Positions 6,401 through 14,358 of a DNA stretch of 14,358 bases are shown here, piece by piece. The translations under genes and the position numbers were made by a program. Below the pieces are notes generated by a model. That model did not search any database and had not been told where the DNA came from. It saw only the letters and a program-made list of their open reading frames with translations. Positions within the stretch are counted from its first letter, which is position 1. Every line of letters starts with the position of its first letter. Origin of the DNA: Desulfovibrio sp. (GTDB taxonomy: Bacteria; Desulfobacterota; Desulfovibrionia; Desulfovibrionales; Desulfovibrionaceae); NCBI GenBank assembly GCA_020217165.1, contig JAIWOE010000091.1:1-14358 (forward strand), given 5' to 3'.

Positions 6401-9053
6401 GCATCCCATGGAGGGCAACACGGCCACGGTGTCCTTCCCCGTCACCGAGGCGTATTCGCCCAATGTCTATGTCAGCGCCATCCTGGTGCGCAGGTCCGGG
6501 GAGATCGAACCCGGCATGGTGGGTCGCGCCGCGGGGTGGACGCCCCTGTTCGTGGACCGCGAAGCCAACCGCCCGGCCATCGCCTTCACCATGCCCCAGG
6601 TGATGCGGCCCGAAGGCCCCCTGACCATAGAAGCCAAGACCGATCCCGGCGCCGTGGTGACCCTGGCCGCGGTGGATGAGGGCATCCTGCAGCTCATCAA
6701 CCAGAAAACACCCAATCCGTTTGGGCATTTCTATGCCAAACGCGCCCTGGAGATGCAGTCCTACGACACCTTTGCCATGCTGCTGCCCGAGGTGAACCCC
6801 ACCGAGGGCAGGTCCCCCGCCGGTGGTGACGACGGCCGCGCCGGTCAGTTCGTGCGCACCGAATCCCTGCGCCGGGTCAAGCCGGTGCGGTTCTGGTCCG
6901 GTCCCCTGGTGGCCGACGCCCAGGGCTTGGTGTCCTGGACCATTGAGGTGCCGGACTTCAACGGCGCCCTGCGCGTGATGGCCGTGGCCTCCAAGGGCAG
7001 GCGCTTTGGCGCTGCCCAGGAGCAGGTCAAGGTGCGTGCGCCGGTCATCGTTTCGGCCACCTTCCCCCGGTTCCTCTCCTTTGGGGAGGCGGTGAAGATT
7101 CCCGTGTCCGTGCGCAATGACGTGGGACAGGACGCCACGTTCCAGGTGCAGTTGGCGGTGGAGGGCCCGGCTGGGCTCAAAACCCCGGGCAACCAGACCG
7201 TGGCCGTGCCCCAGGGCCGGGAATCCCTGGTCTATTTTGACCTGCATACCGAACAGGTTGAGGGCATGGTCGAAGCCGAGGCCACGGCGGGCACCCTGAA
7301 TGGCACCCAGGCTCTCTCGGGCAAGGACGGCGTGGAATTCATGGTCCGCGCCCCCCTGCCGGCCCGCACCGTGACCCAGGCCGGCAGCCTGGCCGGAACG
7401 CCCGCCGTCTCTGCCACGGTGGAAATTCCCCAGGAGGCCGCGTTCCTGCCCGACACCGTGCGGCGGGAGGTCCACGTGGGCCGCTTCCCGCTGTTGCGCT
7501 ATGCCGGCAGTCTCAAGGAACTGCTGGGCTACCCCTATGGCTGCCTGGAGCAGACCGTTTCCCAGGCCTTCCCGTTGCTCTATTTTGCGGACATGGCCGA
7601 CGCCCTGGAACCAGAGCTGTTCCGAAACCGCAGCGCCCAGGCCATGGTGCAGAGCGCCATCCGCCGGGTGCAGACCATGCAGACTCAGGATGGCGGCTTT
7701 GCCATGTGGCCCGGCGGCAGGGAGCCCTGGCCCTGGGCTACGGCGCAGGCCGCACACTTCCTGACAGAAGCCAAGGCCGCCGGCTTCCAGGTGGGCGAGG
7801 CCATGTACGCCAAGGCCCTGGACGCCCTGGGAACCATGCTCAAGGAGCATGAAGACACCTCTGCCGCCGGTCTCAAGACCCTGGCCTATGCCGCCTTTGT
7901 GCTGGCCAAGGCCGGCAAGGCCGATCGCGGCTCCATGGACTACCTCCAGGAAGAACACGGCAAGGTGCTGCGCCCCGAGGCCGCAGCCCTGCTGGGCGGG
8001 GCCTTTGCCCTGGCCGGCAATGCCCAGGCCCTGGAGCGGCTGCTGGAAAACACCTGGAAGGTGGAGGACGTGGCCCGCTCCACCGGCGGGGCTCTGGATT
8101 CCTCCATCGGCAACCTGGCCCTGCGGGTGTTGGTGCTGCAGGAAGCCCTGCCCGGCGACCGCCGCGTGGCCGATCTGGTCAAGCATCTGGTCCGGTTGAT
8201 GGATGCCTCGCGCTTCCGCAGCACCCAGGAGAACAGCTTCGCCTTCCTGGCCCTGGGCAGCTTCTTCCGTGCCCAACAGGCCAAGGGACCGTTCTCTGGG
8301 GTGGTGTCCCTGGGCGAGGAGCGCCTTGGCACTTTCAACGAAACCACCCCCCTGTCCCTGACCGGCGCACGGGCCGTGACGGGCGAGCTGCCCTTGACCA
8401 TTGCTCTGGACCCTGCACCTGCGGGTAGCGCTCCGCAGGAAGGAGCGGTGTTCTATACGGTGTTCACCCGCGGCCTGCCGGAGCTGGCCTCGCACAAACC
8501 CGTGGCCGCCGGGCTGGAGCTGCAGCGCGAATTCCTCACCAGGGACGGCAAACCCGTGAACATGCAGGGCCTGAAACAGGGCGATTTGGTGGTCATGCGC
8601 ACCCGGTTGCGCTCCACCGTGGGACCCGTGGCGAACGTGGCCGTTTCCACCCTGTTGCCAGCAGGGCTTGAGGTGGAAAATCCGCGCCTGAGCACCTCCG
8701 AGCGACTGCCCTGGGTGGAGCAGGTGGCGGAAGTGGGATATCAGGACATCCGGGACGATCGCATCATCACCTTCCTGAACCTGCCTGGAAAGAACTGGGT
8801 GAACCTCTACGCCTTGCTTCGGGCCGTCACGCCCGGCACCTTCATCACGCCACCGGTGCAGGCGGAAGCCATGTATGACCCGTCCTTGCTGGCCGCAGGG
8901 GAATTGTCCACCACGGTCATCGGGGTGGACCAGACCGGCGGCGGCAAAGCGGCGCCAGAGCCCAAGGCCGTGCCCACCAGGACCATCAACAAGCAGACGG
9001 CCGAGGAGGCCGATCCCGGAGCCGGCCATGCCCTGGCCAGCGTGGCGCCATAG
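3462..9053 (+). CDS. Bacterial alpha-2-macroglobulin with intact thioester
   Basis: This 1863-residue protein is an A2M-family protease trap: a protease cuts the bait region, the protein collapses around it and the thioester may bind it covalently. AAGGAG at 3450-3455 sets the start. A signal peptide covers 1-45 (core MLCMVPVLFWAIVWLM; cleavage likely after AQA at 43-45) with no lipobox. An MG3-type segment has YLYGERDLYRPGE (584-596); the A2M_N_2 region begins near 924 with EYKPGE (947-952); a Gly/Arg-rich loop at 1106-1140 is the likely bait; the A2M core starts near 1141. GCLEQT places the thioester at Cys1361-Gln1364 within the alpha-helical domain, where QDGGFAMWPGG follows at 1409. The C-terminal domain begins near 1684. 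The mature protein has only two cysteines, Cys661 and Cys1361. It is about 200 residues longer than E. coli YfhM (1653). Its last 26 bp overlap pbpC. Confidence 0.95.
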   Translation: MGQRSDAGHGARNVRMSAVRIMLCMVPVLFWAIVWLMPGTAAAQAAGNAVRIAAMTMDGLERSFVLIAFDQPVAQGRVGKIAGSAPATLDPRVEGTWSWISPFVLRFDAKTPLKQNARYKITFNQSRLLDKGMRLADGEVAYLKTGSFGVRKFEITQETDPKEPGKTILRGVLELSEAVEPEQLLKFLTLKDPAGKEQEISLQTTWRSRYLTFAAGPFPKTKQAAKYTLTLAKGLRQAEGDLELEAPVTRQVTVQLNPNLTVKNASASSRPGQGTVTITFSSPVEQGAAREAIRVEPQVAYSVVASGEELLINGKFLPGETYTISLAKGLQALDGARLQQAVTVKADIPDLEPTLGFSGKGVFLSKAGFKTLGLTSVNTDSATLAVDRVYRNNLFLLLGQYSSGTLLEDENYGGEVYDYLGDRLLSKDIDLPEEMNVEQVIPLELETLIPAEEKGLFRISAALPGRYSAAQRWVLLTDIGLVAKLGVDELVASAASVDTLQALPDVRLTLLSYQNQVLATGETNDQGVWEVALDKAALEKHRPYLLLAETDDDFSFLLFDQFRIDQTGQDVGGLAMAQAGYTAYLYGERDLYRPGETAHGVILVRDASLDTPPPMPLKLVHKDPRGQELAAMVVKSDEQGVATFDLDIPAFALTGRYLVECLVADRVVGEYRYQVEEFLPDRIKVDVLAPDAEPRAGQALRFTVDSRYFFGPPASGLPMEATVRLKPAPFSSKAFPGYLFGNADLKFQDQEIFVKEGQLDDEGRISLETVIPDGVRPPAALQAEIVARVRERGGRGVAARLTRMVHAYPRYVGIKQLGRTGVNPGEPMTFDYVLVNPDGNRTEAAASLKAVIWKDQWQTVLRRTPSGSFRYESERQSVPMEELALTAAGGQGSFQWTPPAFGSYRVEIADEQGGAASQATFYAGGWGYSPWAVENPATLELVPDKAEYKPGETATVQIRAPFGGRLLVTVEKDRVYDLQLHPMEGNTATVSFPVTEAYSPNVYVSAILVRRSGEIEPGMVGRAAGWTPLFVDREANRPAIAFTMPQVMRPEGPLTIEAKTDPGAVVTLAAVDEGILQLINQKTPNPFGHFYAKRALEMQSYDTFAMLLPEVNPTEGRSPAGGDDGRAGQFVRTESLRRVKPVRFWSGPLVADAQGLVSWTIEVPDFNGALRVMAVASKGRRFGAAQEQVKVRAPVIVSATFPRFLSFGEAVKIPVSVRNDVGQDATFQVQLAVEGPAGLKTPGNQTVAVPQGRESLVYFDLHTEQVEGMVEAEATAGTLNGTQALSGKDGVEFMVRAPLPARTVTQAGSLAGTPAVSATVEIPQEAAFLPDTVRREVHVGRFPLLRYAGSLKELLGYPYGCLEQTVSQAFPLLYFADMADALEPELFRNRSAQAMVQSAIRRVQTMQTQDGGFAMWPGGREPWPWATAQAAHFLTEAKAAGFQVGEAMYAKALDALGTMLKEHEDTSAAGLKTLAYAAFVLAKAGKADRGSMDYLQEEHGKVLRPEAAALLGGAFALAGNAQALERLLENTWKVEDVARSTGGALDSSIGNLALRVLVLQEALPGDRRVADLVKHLVRLMDASRFRSTQENSFAFLALGSFFRAQQAKGPFSGVVSLGEERLGTFNETTPLSLTGARAVTGELPLTIALDPAPAGSAPQEGAVFYTVFTRGLPELASHKPVAAGLELQREFLTRDGKPVNMQGLKQGDLVVMRTRLRSTVGPVANVAVSTLLPAGLEVENPRLSTSERLPWVEQVAEVGYQDIRDDRIITFLNLPGKNWVNLYALLRAVTPGTFITPPVQAEAMYDPSLLAAGELSTTVIGVDQTGGGKAAPEPKAVPTRTINKQTAEEADPGAGHALASVAP
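9018..9021 (+). promoter_or_regulatory. Ribosome binding site of pbpC inside the A2M gene
   Basis: GGAG lies 6 nt before the ATG at 9028. A better GAGGAGG at 9003-9009 is 18 nt away with no start codon at a good distance from it, but might help load ribosomes. Both sit in A2M coding sequence, which favours translational coupling. Confidence 0.45.
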
Positions 9054-11415
9054 ACGCAGCTTCCCCTGGCGGCGCGTCCTCGCCTTTGGCTTCGCCTATG
9101 CGGGGGGCGTGCTGCTGTTGGGGTGGTTTGTGTTTTGGGGACTGGACCGCCTCTTCCCCTTTCCTTGGGACGCATTGCGCCAGCCGCCGGCCGTGACGGT
9201 GATGGACCGCCATGGCCGGCCCCTGCGCGTTTTCCTGCCGCCGGATGGGCGTCGCCGCCAGCCCGTGGCGCTGGCGCAAGTGTCTCCCGTCTTCCGGGCG
9301 GTGCTGGTGGCTTCCGAGGACCGACATTTCCGCATCCATCCCGGGGTCAATCCCCTGGCCATCCTGCGGGCCGCCGTCATGAACCTGCGGGCCGGCCGCG
9401 TGGTATCCGGGGGCTCCACCATCACCATGCAGCTGGCCCGGTTGTGCGAACCCCGGGAGCGGACCATCTGGGCCAAGACCGTGGAATCCTTCCGCGCCTT
9501 GCAGCTGGAGTGGCGGCTCTCCAAGGATGAGATCCTGGAGCACTACATCAACATGACCCCCTACGGCGGCAACGTGGTGGGCGTGGCCGCGGCGGCGGAA
9601 AGTTACTTCGGCAAGGATCAGCAATACCTCTCCCTCGGGGAGGCTGCCCTGCTCACGGTGCTGCCACGTGCGCCCCAGGGGTATGACCCGGTCAAGAATC
9701 CCCAGGCCGCCCGCCGGGCCCGGGATCGCCTGCTGGCCGTGCTGGAGCGACGCGGCAAGATCGACGCCACCCAGCGCCGCCAGGCCATGACCCAGTCCCT
9801 TCCCGAATCCGTGACCCCCCTGCCGCGCCTGGCGCCACACCTGGCCGAGCTGGCCAAGGGCCTGGCCGAGCAGCGTCTTGCGCCGGGCGACCCCGGCCGC
9901 ACGGTGGTGACCACCACCATCGACCGCGCCCTGCAGGTCGCCGTGGAAGCCCGCCTGCGGGATAGTGCCGAATGGATTCGCCGGCAGCGTCTGGAAAATG
10001 CCGCGGTGGTGGTCATCGAAAACGAGACCCGTGCCGTGCGCGCCATGGCCGGGTCCATCGAGTACATGGATTTTTCCCACCATGGATTCATCAACGGCTG
10101 CCTCATCGCCCGCTCGCCAGGGTCGGCCCTCAAACCCTTCCTGTATGCCCAGGCCATGGACCTGGGACTCATCGTGCCCAGATCCTATCTATTTGATATC
10201 CCTACGGATATTTCAGGATACACGGTCAAGAACTACGACGGCACCTTTCAGGGCATGGTGACGGCAGAGCTGGCCCTTGCGCAATCCCGCAATGTGCCGG
10301 CAGTGCGGCTCCTGGCCCAGGTGGCGCCGCCAGCCTTCCTGGAACTGCTCCGGCAGGCAGGCGTCTCTACCCTCAAAAAAAACGCCTACGAATACGGTCT
10401 CCCCCTGGCCCTGGGCGCCTGTGAAGTCACCCTGCTGGACCTGACCGGCGCCTACGCCACCCTGGCCAGCCTGGGGCAGTATCGGCCGCCGGCCATCCTC
10501 TTGCAGGAGGAGCGCACCCCCCCGCCGGGCAGGCAGGTACTTTCCCGCGAAGCCAGCTGGCTGACCCTGGAAATGCTGACCCGTGTGGAACGGGCGGATC
10601 TGCCCCGCAGCTGGCAGCACGCCAAGGACGCCCCTGCCGTGGCCTGGAAGACCGGCACCAGCTTTGGCCACCGGGATGCCTGGGCCGTGGGCGTTTCGCG
10701 CCAATATACCATTGGGGTGTGGGTAGGGAACCTGGACGGCCGGGCAGAAATGGGCATCTCCGGAGCCACCCATGCCGGGCCGCTGTTGTTCGATCTGTTC
10801 CGCGTGGTGGAAGGGGCCGGCGCCGCCCTGACCCGCCCCCTGGACCTGGCCCTGACCACCATGACCGTGTGCGCGGCGGATCACCTGCTTCCCGGCCCGG
10901 CCTGTCCGGAGCGTACGGAGGTGACGGCCATTGAGGGCCGCACCCGCCTGCCCCGCAGTGAATTGCATCAGCGAATTTTTGTGCATCCCGAGACGGGGGA
11001 GCGCGTGGCTGGGGATTGCCTGCAGTATCTGCCCCATGTTCCCCGGCTGGTGCGGCAGCATCCCCTGGAATTCACTGCCTGGCTGCACGCCCAGGGTGTG
11101 CGGGCGGAGGCCATGCCCGCCATGCATCCTGACTGCCGCACCGCAGGCGCCGGCCAAGGGCCGCAGGTGCTTTCCCCGGATCCGCGCACCCCATACCGCC
11201 TGCGCCGCGATGCGCCACTTGAGTTTCAGCGCATTGCCCTCAAGGCCTTTGCCGGGCCGGATGCGCGGGAGCTCTTCTGGTATCAGGATGGCAGCCTCAA
11301 GGGCTCCGGCCCGCCGGAGGCCCGCCTGTTCCTGCCCCTGGAACCAGGGCAGCACACCCTGGTGGTGGTGGATGACCTGGGTCGCTCCACTCGGGTGGAG
11401 TACCGGGTGGAGTAA
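9028..11415 (+). CDS. pbpC: Penicillin-binding protein 1C (class A PBP)
   Basis: The 795-residue bifunctional enzyme polymerises glycan strands (GT51) and crosslinks peptides (transpeptidase) on the outer face of the cytoplasmic membrane. A short cytoplasmic tail is followed by one membrane segment (about 17-38). The GT51 domain (about 75-250) has catalytic Glu97 in SEDRHF and GGSTITMQLAR (128-138). The transpeptidase has nucleophile Ser366 in SPGSALKP (363-370), SRN (420-422) and KTGTS (541-545). A Cys-bearing region (Cys615, 626, 664, 703) leads to the C-terminal BiPBP_C-type domain (about 705-795) that marks PBP1C. An open extension back to 8875 is out of frame with A2M and was rejected because it would destroy the normal short N-terminus. 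The partner A2M gene overlaps by 26 bp; this pairing is known in many proteobacteria and suggests defence plus wall repair. Confidence 0.95.
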   Translation: MPWPAWRHRRSFPWRRVLAFGFAYAGGVLLLGWFVFWGLDRLFPFPWDALRQPPAVTVMDRHGRPLRVFLPPDGRRRQPVALAQVSPVFRAVLVASEDRHFRIHPGVNPLAILRAAVMNLRAGRVVSGGSTITMQLARLCEPRERTIWAKTVESFRALQLEWRLSKDEILEHYINMTPYGGNVVGVAAAAESYFGKDQQYLSLGEAALLTVLPRAPQGYDPVKNPQAARRARDRLLAVLERRGKIDATQRRQAMTQSLPESVTPLPRLAPHLAELAKGLAEQRLAPGDPGRTVVTTTIDRALQVAVEARLRDSAEWIRRQRLENAAVVVIENETRAVRAMAGSIEYMDFSHHGFINGCLIARSPGSALKPFLYAQAMDLGLIVPRSYLFDIPTDISGYTVKNYDGTFQGMVTAELALAQSRNVPAVRLLAQVAPPAFLELLRQAGVSTLKKNAYEYGLPLALGACEVTLLDLTGAYATLASLGQYRPPAILLQEERTPPPGRQVLSREASWLTLEMLTRVERADLPRSWQHAKDAPAVAWKTGTSFGHRDAWAVGVSRQYTIGVWVGNLDGRAEMGISGATHAGPLLFDLFRVVEGAGAALTRPLDLALTTMTVCAADHLLPGPACPERTEVTAIEGRTRLPRSELHQRIFVHPETGERVAGDCLQYLPHVPRLVRQHPLEFTAWLHAQGVRAEAMPAMHPDCRTAGAGQGPQVLSPDPRTPYRLRRDAPLEFQRIALKAFAGPDARELFWYQDGSLKGSGPPEARLFLPLEPGQHTLVVVDDLGRSTRVEYRVE

Positions 11416-11428
11416 CTGGCTGAGCTGA

Positions 11429-11467
11429 CCCGGCTGGTACGCTGGGATGTATATTTTTTTTTTTTTT
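11429..11467 (+). terminator. Probable Rho-independent terminator of the A2M-pbpC operon
   Basis: CCCGGC (11429-11434) pairs with GCTGGG (11441-11446), six pairs including one G-U, around a 6-nt loop. Seven bases later comes an unbroken run of 14 T (11454-11467). The gap between stem and T run is longer than in a classic terminator, but the T tract is the longest homopolymer in the window and lies just after the pbpC stop. Confidence 0.55.
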
Positions 11468-11495
11468 ATCAATTCTGCTGGCTTTGGAGAATAAT
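11466..11495 (+). promoter_or_regulatory. Candidate promoter for katA in an AT-rich island
   Basis: TTATCA (11466-11471), 18 nt, then AATAAT (11490-11495) is a sigma70-like pair. It lies in an AT-rich stretch (about 11448-11520) that stands out from the surrounding GC-rich DNA. Transcription would start near 11502. ATTCT (11472-11476) and AGAAT (11488-11492) form a short inverted repeat that might be part of an operator; I cannot match it to a PerR or Fur box. A lone TTGACT at 11523-11528 has no good -10. Confidence 0.3.
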
Positions 11496-11564
11496 TTTCC
11501 ATAAAGAATGAGTACTGATCTCTTGACTGAGTCCCTGTCCGGGAGCCTTCATCCAACAAGAATG

Positions 11565-11586
11565 GCGAAGCAATGGTTGCCCTCGC
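11565..11586 (+). other. Small hairpin in the catalase leader
   Basis: GCGA and GCAA (11565-11568, 11570-11573) pair with TTGC and TCGC (11577-11580, 11583-11586) around a TGG loop, with a small internal loop. It ends 20 bp before the ribosome site. It may be chance or may influence mRNA stability or translation. Confidence 0.25.
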
Positions 11587-11606
11587 AACATCTTACACGC
11601 AGGACC

Positions 11607-11611
11607 AGGAG
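11607..11611 (+). promoter_or_regulatory. Ribosome binding site deciding the catalase start
   Basis: AGGAG lies 6 nt before the ATG at 11618. The in-frame ATG at 11573 lacks such a site and would add 15 residues unlike catalase N-termini. Confidence 0.6.
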
Positions 11612-11617
11612 CATGCC

Positions 11618-13126
<1,509 letters not shown>

Positions 13127-13150
13127 TGCCCTCGCGGAAGACAAAACGCG

Positions 13151-13178
13151 TTGACGTCTGGCGCAATACGATTACAGT
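13151..13178 (+). promoter_or_regulatory. Candidate promoter for bacterioferritin
   Basis: TTGACG (13151-13156), 16 nt, then TACAGT (13173-13178) is a good sigma70-like pair within the katA-bfr gap. Transcription would start near 13185, giving a leader of about 80 nt. This suggests bfr is at least partly transcribed independently of katA. Confidence 0.5.
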
Positions 13179-13197
13179 AGGTTGCATAAGACCATCG

Positions 13198-13233
13198 CCC
13201 GGGCAGGCACGCCATATGAGCTGCCGGCCCGGG
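13198..13233 (+). other. Inverted repeat in the bfr 5' leader
   Basis: CCCGGG occurs twice (13198-13203 and 13228-13233), and GGCAG (13202-13206) pairs with CTGCC (13221-13225). Together the arms can fold into a GC-rich bulged hairpin just downstream of the predicted bfr transcription start and 18 bp before the ribosome site (GGAGGAG, 13252-13258). It could be an RNA structure or a DNA operator. No T run follows, so it is not a classic terminator of katA. Confidence 0.4.
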
Positions 13234-13265
13234 CCTTCCCACGAACGTAATGGAGGAGAACACTC

Positions 13266-13799
13266 ATGGAGACTGCCCTGAGCAAGGACCAGCGTCGCGA
13301 AAAAGTCATTGAAGTGCTGAACAAGGCCCGCAGCATGGAGCTGCATGCCATCACCCAGTACATGAACCAGCACTATGCCCTGGATTCCATGGACTATGGC
13401 GAGCTGGCCCGCGACATGAAGCTCATTGCCATCGATGAAATGCGCCACGCCGAGCAGTTTGCCGAACGCATCAAGGAACTGGGCGGCGAGCCCACTACGG
13501 AACAGGCCGCCAAAGTGGCCAAGGGGCAGGACGTGCGCACCATCTTCCCCTTTGACGCCGGTCTGGAAGATAACACTATCGACGTGTACAACCAGTTCCT
13601 GGAAGTCTGCCGCAGCATGGGCGACAACATCACCGTGAAACTGTTTGAGGCCATCATCGAAGAAGAGCAGACCCACTTCAACCACTTTGACAACGTGGGC
13701 AACCACATTGCCAACCTGGGCGATGTGTATCTGTCCAAGATTGCCGGCACGTCCGCATCCACCGGCCCGTCCACCAAGGGCTTTGTGCTGCAGCCGTAA
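13266..13799 (+). CDS. bfr: Bacterioferritin, Desulfovibrio type
   Basis: The 177-residue subunit forms a 24-mer shell that oxidises Fe(II) at a di-iron centre and stores it as a mineral core. By register with the D. desulfuricans bacterioferritin from memory (numbers shifted by two), the ferroxidase ligands are Glu25, Glu58, His61, Glu101, Glu134 and His137, all present. Met59, in the EMRHAE motif (58-63), is the expected haem axial ligand at the dimer interface. The D. desulfuricans protein binds iron-coproporphyrin III, so the same cofactor is possible here but cannot be read from sequence. GGAGGAG at 13252-13258 sets the start. Unlike the reported D. desulfuricans arrangement, no rubredoxin gene precedes it; catalase does. 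It has its own candidate promoter and a strong hairpin after the stop. Confidence 0.95.
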   Translation: METALSKDQRREKVIEVLNKARSMELHAITQYMNQHYALDSMDYGELARDMKLIAIDEMRHAEQFAERIKELGGEPTTEQAAKVAKGQDVRTIFPFDAGLEDNTIDVYNQFLEVCRSMGDNITVKLFEAIIEEEQTHFNHFDNVGNHIANLGDVYLSKIAGTSASTGPSTKGFVLQP

Positions 13800-13820
13800 C
13801 GCGGGCCTGCATCCTTGCAT

Positions 13821-13844
13821 AGGGGGCGGCCTCTGCCGCCCCCT
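13821..13844. terminator. Perfect 10-bp hairpin between convergent bfr and permease genes
   Basis: AGGGGGCGGC (13821-13830) pairs exactly with GCCGCCCCCT (13835-13844) around a CTCT loop. It starts 21 bp after the bfr stop. Neither side has a T run, but the stem is symmetric and sits between two convergent genes, so a bidirectional terminator is likely. Confidence 0.65.
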
Positions 13845-13886
13845 GTCGCGTCGTCTCCGTCTATTCGCAAAGGATGCTGCCCAGGA

Positions 13887-14358
13887 CTACAGGGCGTTCC
13901 AGAGCATGCGCGTGCCCACCACGTACAGCAGGATGGCAAAGGCCTTCTTGAGCTTGGGCACGGGCAGGCTGTGCGCCAGCTTAACCCCCCAGGGCGCCGT
14001 AAGCACGCTCACCAGCACAATGCCCAGCAGGGCTGGCAGGTACACAAAGCCCAGGGAAAAGCCCGGCCGCTCCGCCACACCGAGTCCATTGAAAATATAG
14101 CCAATGGTCCCGGCCACGGCAATGGGAAAGCCAATGCCCGCAGACGTGCCGATGGCCCTGTGCAGCGGGACATTGTGCCAGACCATGAACGGCACCGAGA
14201 GGGTGCCCCCGCCGATACCCACCAGCGCTGAGACCACGCCGATGACCCCGCCTGCCCCCAGCATGCCGCCCATGCCCGGCAGCTCCCTGGTCGCCTTGGG
14301 CTGCTTGCCCAGGAGCATCTGGGTGGCCACGTAATAGAGGAACATCACAAAAAAGATT
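13887..14358 (-). CDS. TauE/SafE-family membrane permease, C-terminal part only
   Basis: The frame is open to the right edge, so the N-terminal half lies outside the window; a GTG at 14348 is internal, not the start. About 156 residues are visible. Five hydrophobic segments can be read: one around FLYYVATQMLLG, one holding the family signature VSALVGIGGGTLSVP, one with AIGTSAGIGFPIAVAGTIGY, one with YLPALLGIVLVSVLTAPWG, and a last one near the C-terminus (FAILLYVVGTRML). The GIGGG-x-VP and GTSAG blocks are typical of the second half of this two-repeat family. Members export or import sulfite, sulfonates or other small anions across the cytoplasmic membrane; the substrate here is unknown, though sulfur anions would fit a sulfate reducer. 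It is convergent with bfr. Confidence 0.88.
   Translation of the reverse strand, partial: IFFVMFLYYVATQMLLGKQPKATRELPGMGGMLGAGGVIGVVSALVGIGGGTLSVPFMVWHNVPLHRAIGTSAGIGFPIAVAGTIGYIFNGLGVAERPGFSLGFVYLPALLGIVLVSVLTAPWGVKLAHSLPVPKLKKAFAILLYVVGTRMLWNAL

Noticed and set aside
8875..9027. Longer N-terminus for pbpC starting at 8875
   Set aside because: The added 51 residues are Pro/Arg-rich and come from out-of-frame A2M sequence; the ATG at 9028 has GGAG 6 nt upstream and gives a normal PBP1C length.
3225..9029. Antisense open frame of 1934 codons across nearly the whole A2M gene
   Set aside because: Its product is rich in Gly, His and Gln with no domain, signal or motif, as expected for the complement of GC-rich coding DNA. 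The plus-strand A2M has full domain evidence.
8986..10083. Antisense open frame of 365 codons opposite the A2M-pbpC junction
   Set aside because: Covers the GT51 region of pbpC in reverse; Gly/His-rich with no motifs.
11488..11516. Fur or PerR box before katA
   Set aside because: The AT-rich sequence resembles such boxes only in composition; comparison with the Fur consensus gave few matches.
10213..11559. Antisense open frame of 448 codons opposite pbpC
   Set aside because: Shadow of pbpC codon bias; no ribosome site or family features.

Overview
The window is GC-rich bacterial DNA with dense, mostly intact genes and the codon bias of a high-GC proteobacterium. The gene content points to a sulfate-reducing deltaproteobacterium of the Desulfovibrio / Megalodesulfovibrio group. 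The clues are a Desulfovibrio-style bacterioferritin beside a small-subunit haem catalase, an SLT transglycosylase with a YTVYGYED-type N-terminal segment, a FlgM-like anti-sigma factor, and an alpha-2-macroglobulin paired with penicillin-binding protein 1C. D. gigas is a plausible source because it is an anaerobe known to have a catalase, but this is inference from family resemblance and not a database match.

Layout. (1) 1-417: 3' part of a proline-rich envelope-type protein, followed by a strong hairpin. (2) 509-1949: a membrane-anchored alpha/beta hydrolase (minus) and a short nitroreductase (plus), transcribed divergently from a 52-bp gap whose two predicted promoters share one TATA core. 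(3) 2106-2396: an orphan flgM, meeting a secreted lytic transglycosylase (2398-3285, minus) tail to tail with one base between them. (4) 3462-11415: an operon of a giant thioester alpha-2-macroglobulin and pbpC, overlapping by 26 bp and ending at a hairpin plus a 14-T tract. (5) 11618-13799: catalase, then bacterioferritin, with separate candidate promoters and a perfect 10-bp hairpin after bfr. (6) 13887-end: C-terminal half of a TauE/SafE-type membrane permease (minus).

How the genes fit together. The transglycosylase, A2M and PbpC form an envelope group. In the known bacterial A2M/PBP1c pairing, A2M is thought to trap attacking proteases in the periplasm while PbpC repairs peptidoglycan. 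This A2M has the intact CLEQ thioester but no lipobox, so it is probably not lipid-anchored as E. coli YfhM is. Catalase and bacterioferritin form an oxygen-defence pair: one removes H2O2, the other stores Fe(II) and consumes oxidant. The flanking genes (hydrolase, nitroreductase, flgM, permease) look unrelated.

I saw no mobile element, tRNA, rRNA or CRISPR array, and no gene-free stretch over about 200 bases. I did not find a convincing wholly new system. The most unusual signals are regulatory: a symmetric bidirectional promoter, two genes whose -10 boxes sit 6-7 nt before the start codon (possible leaderless mRNAs), and a 14-T tract just before the candidate catalase promoter.
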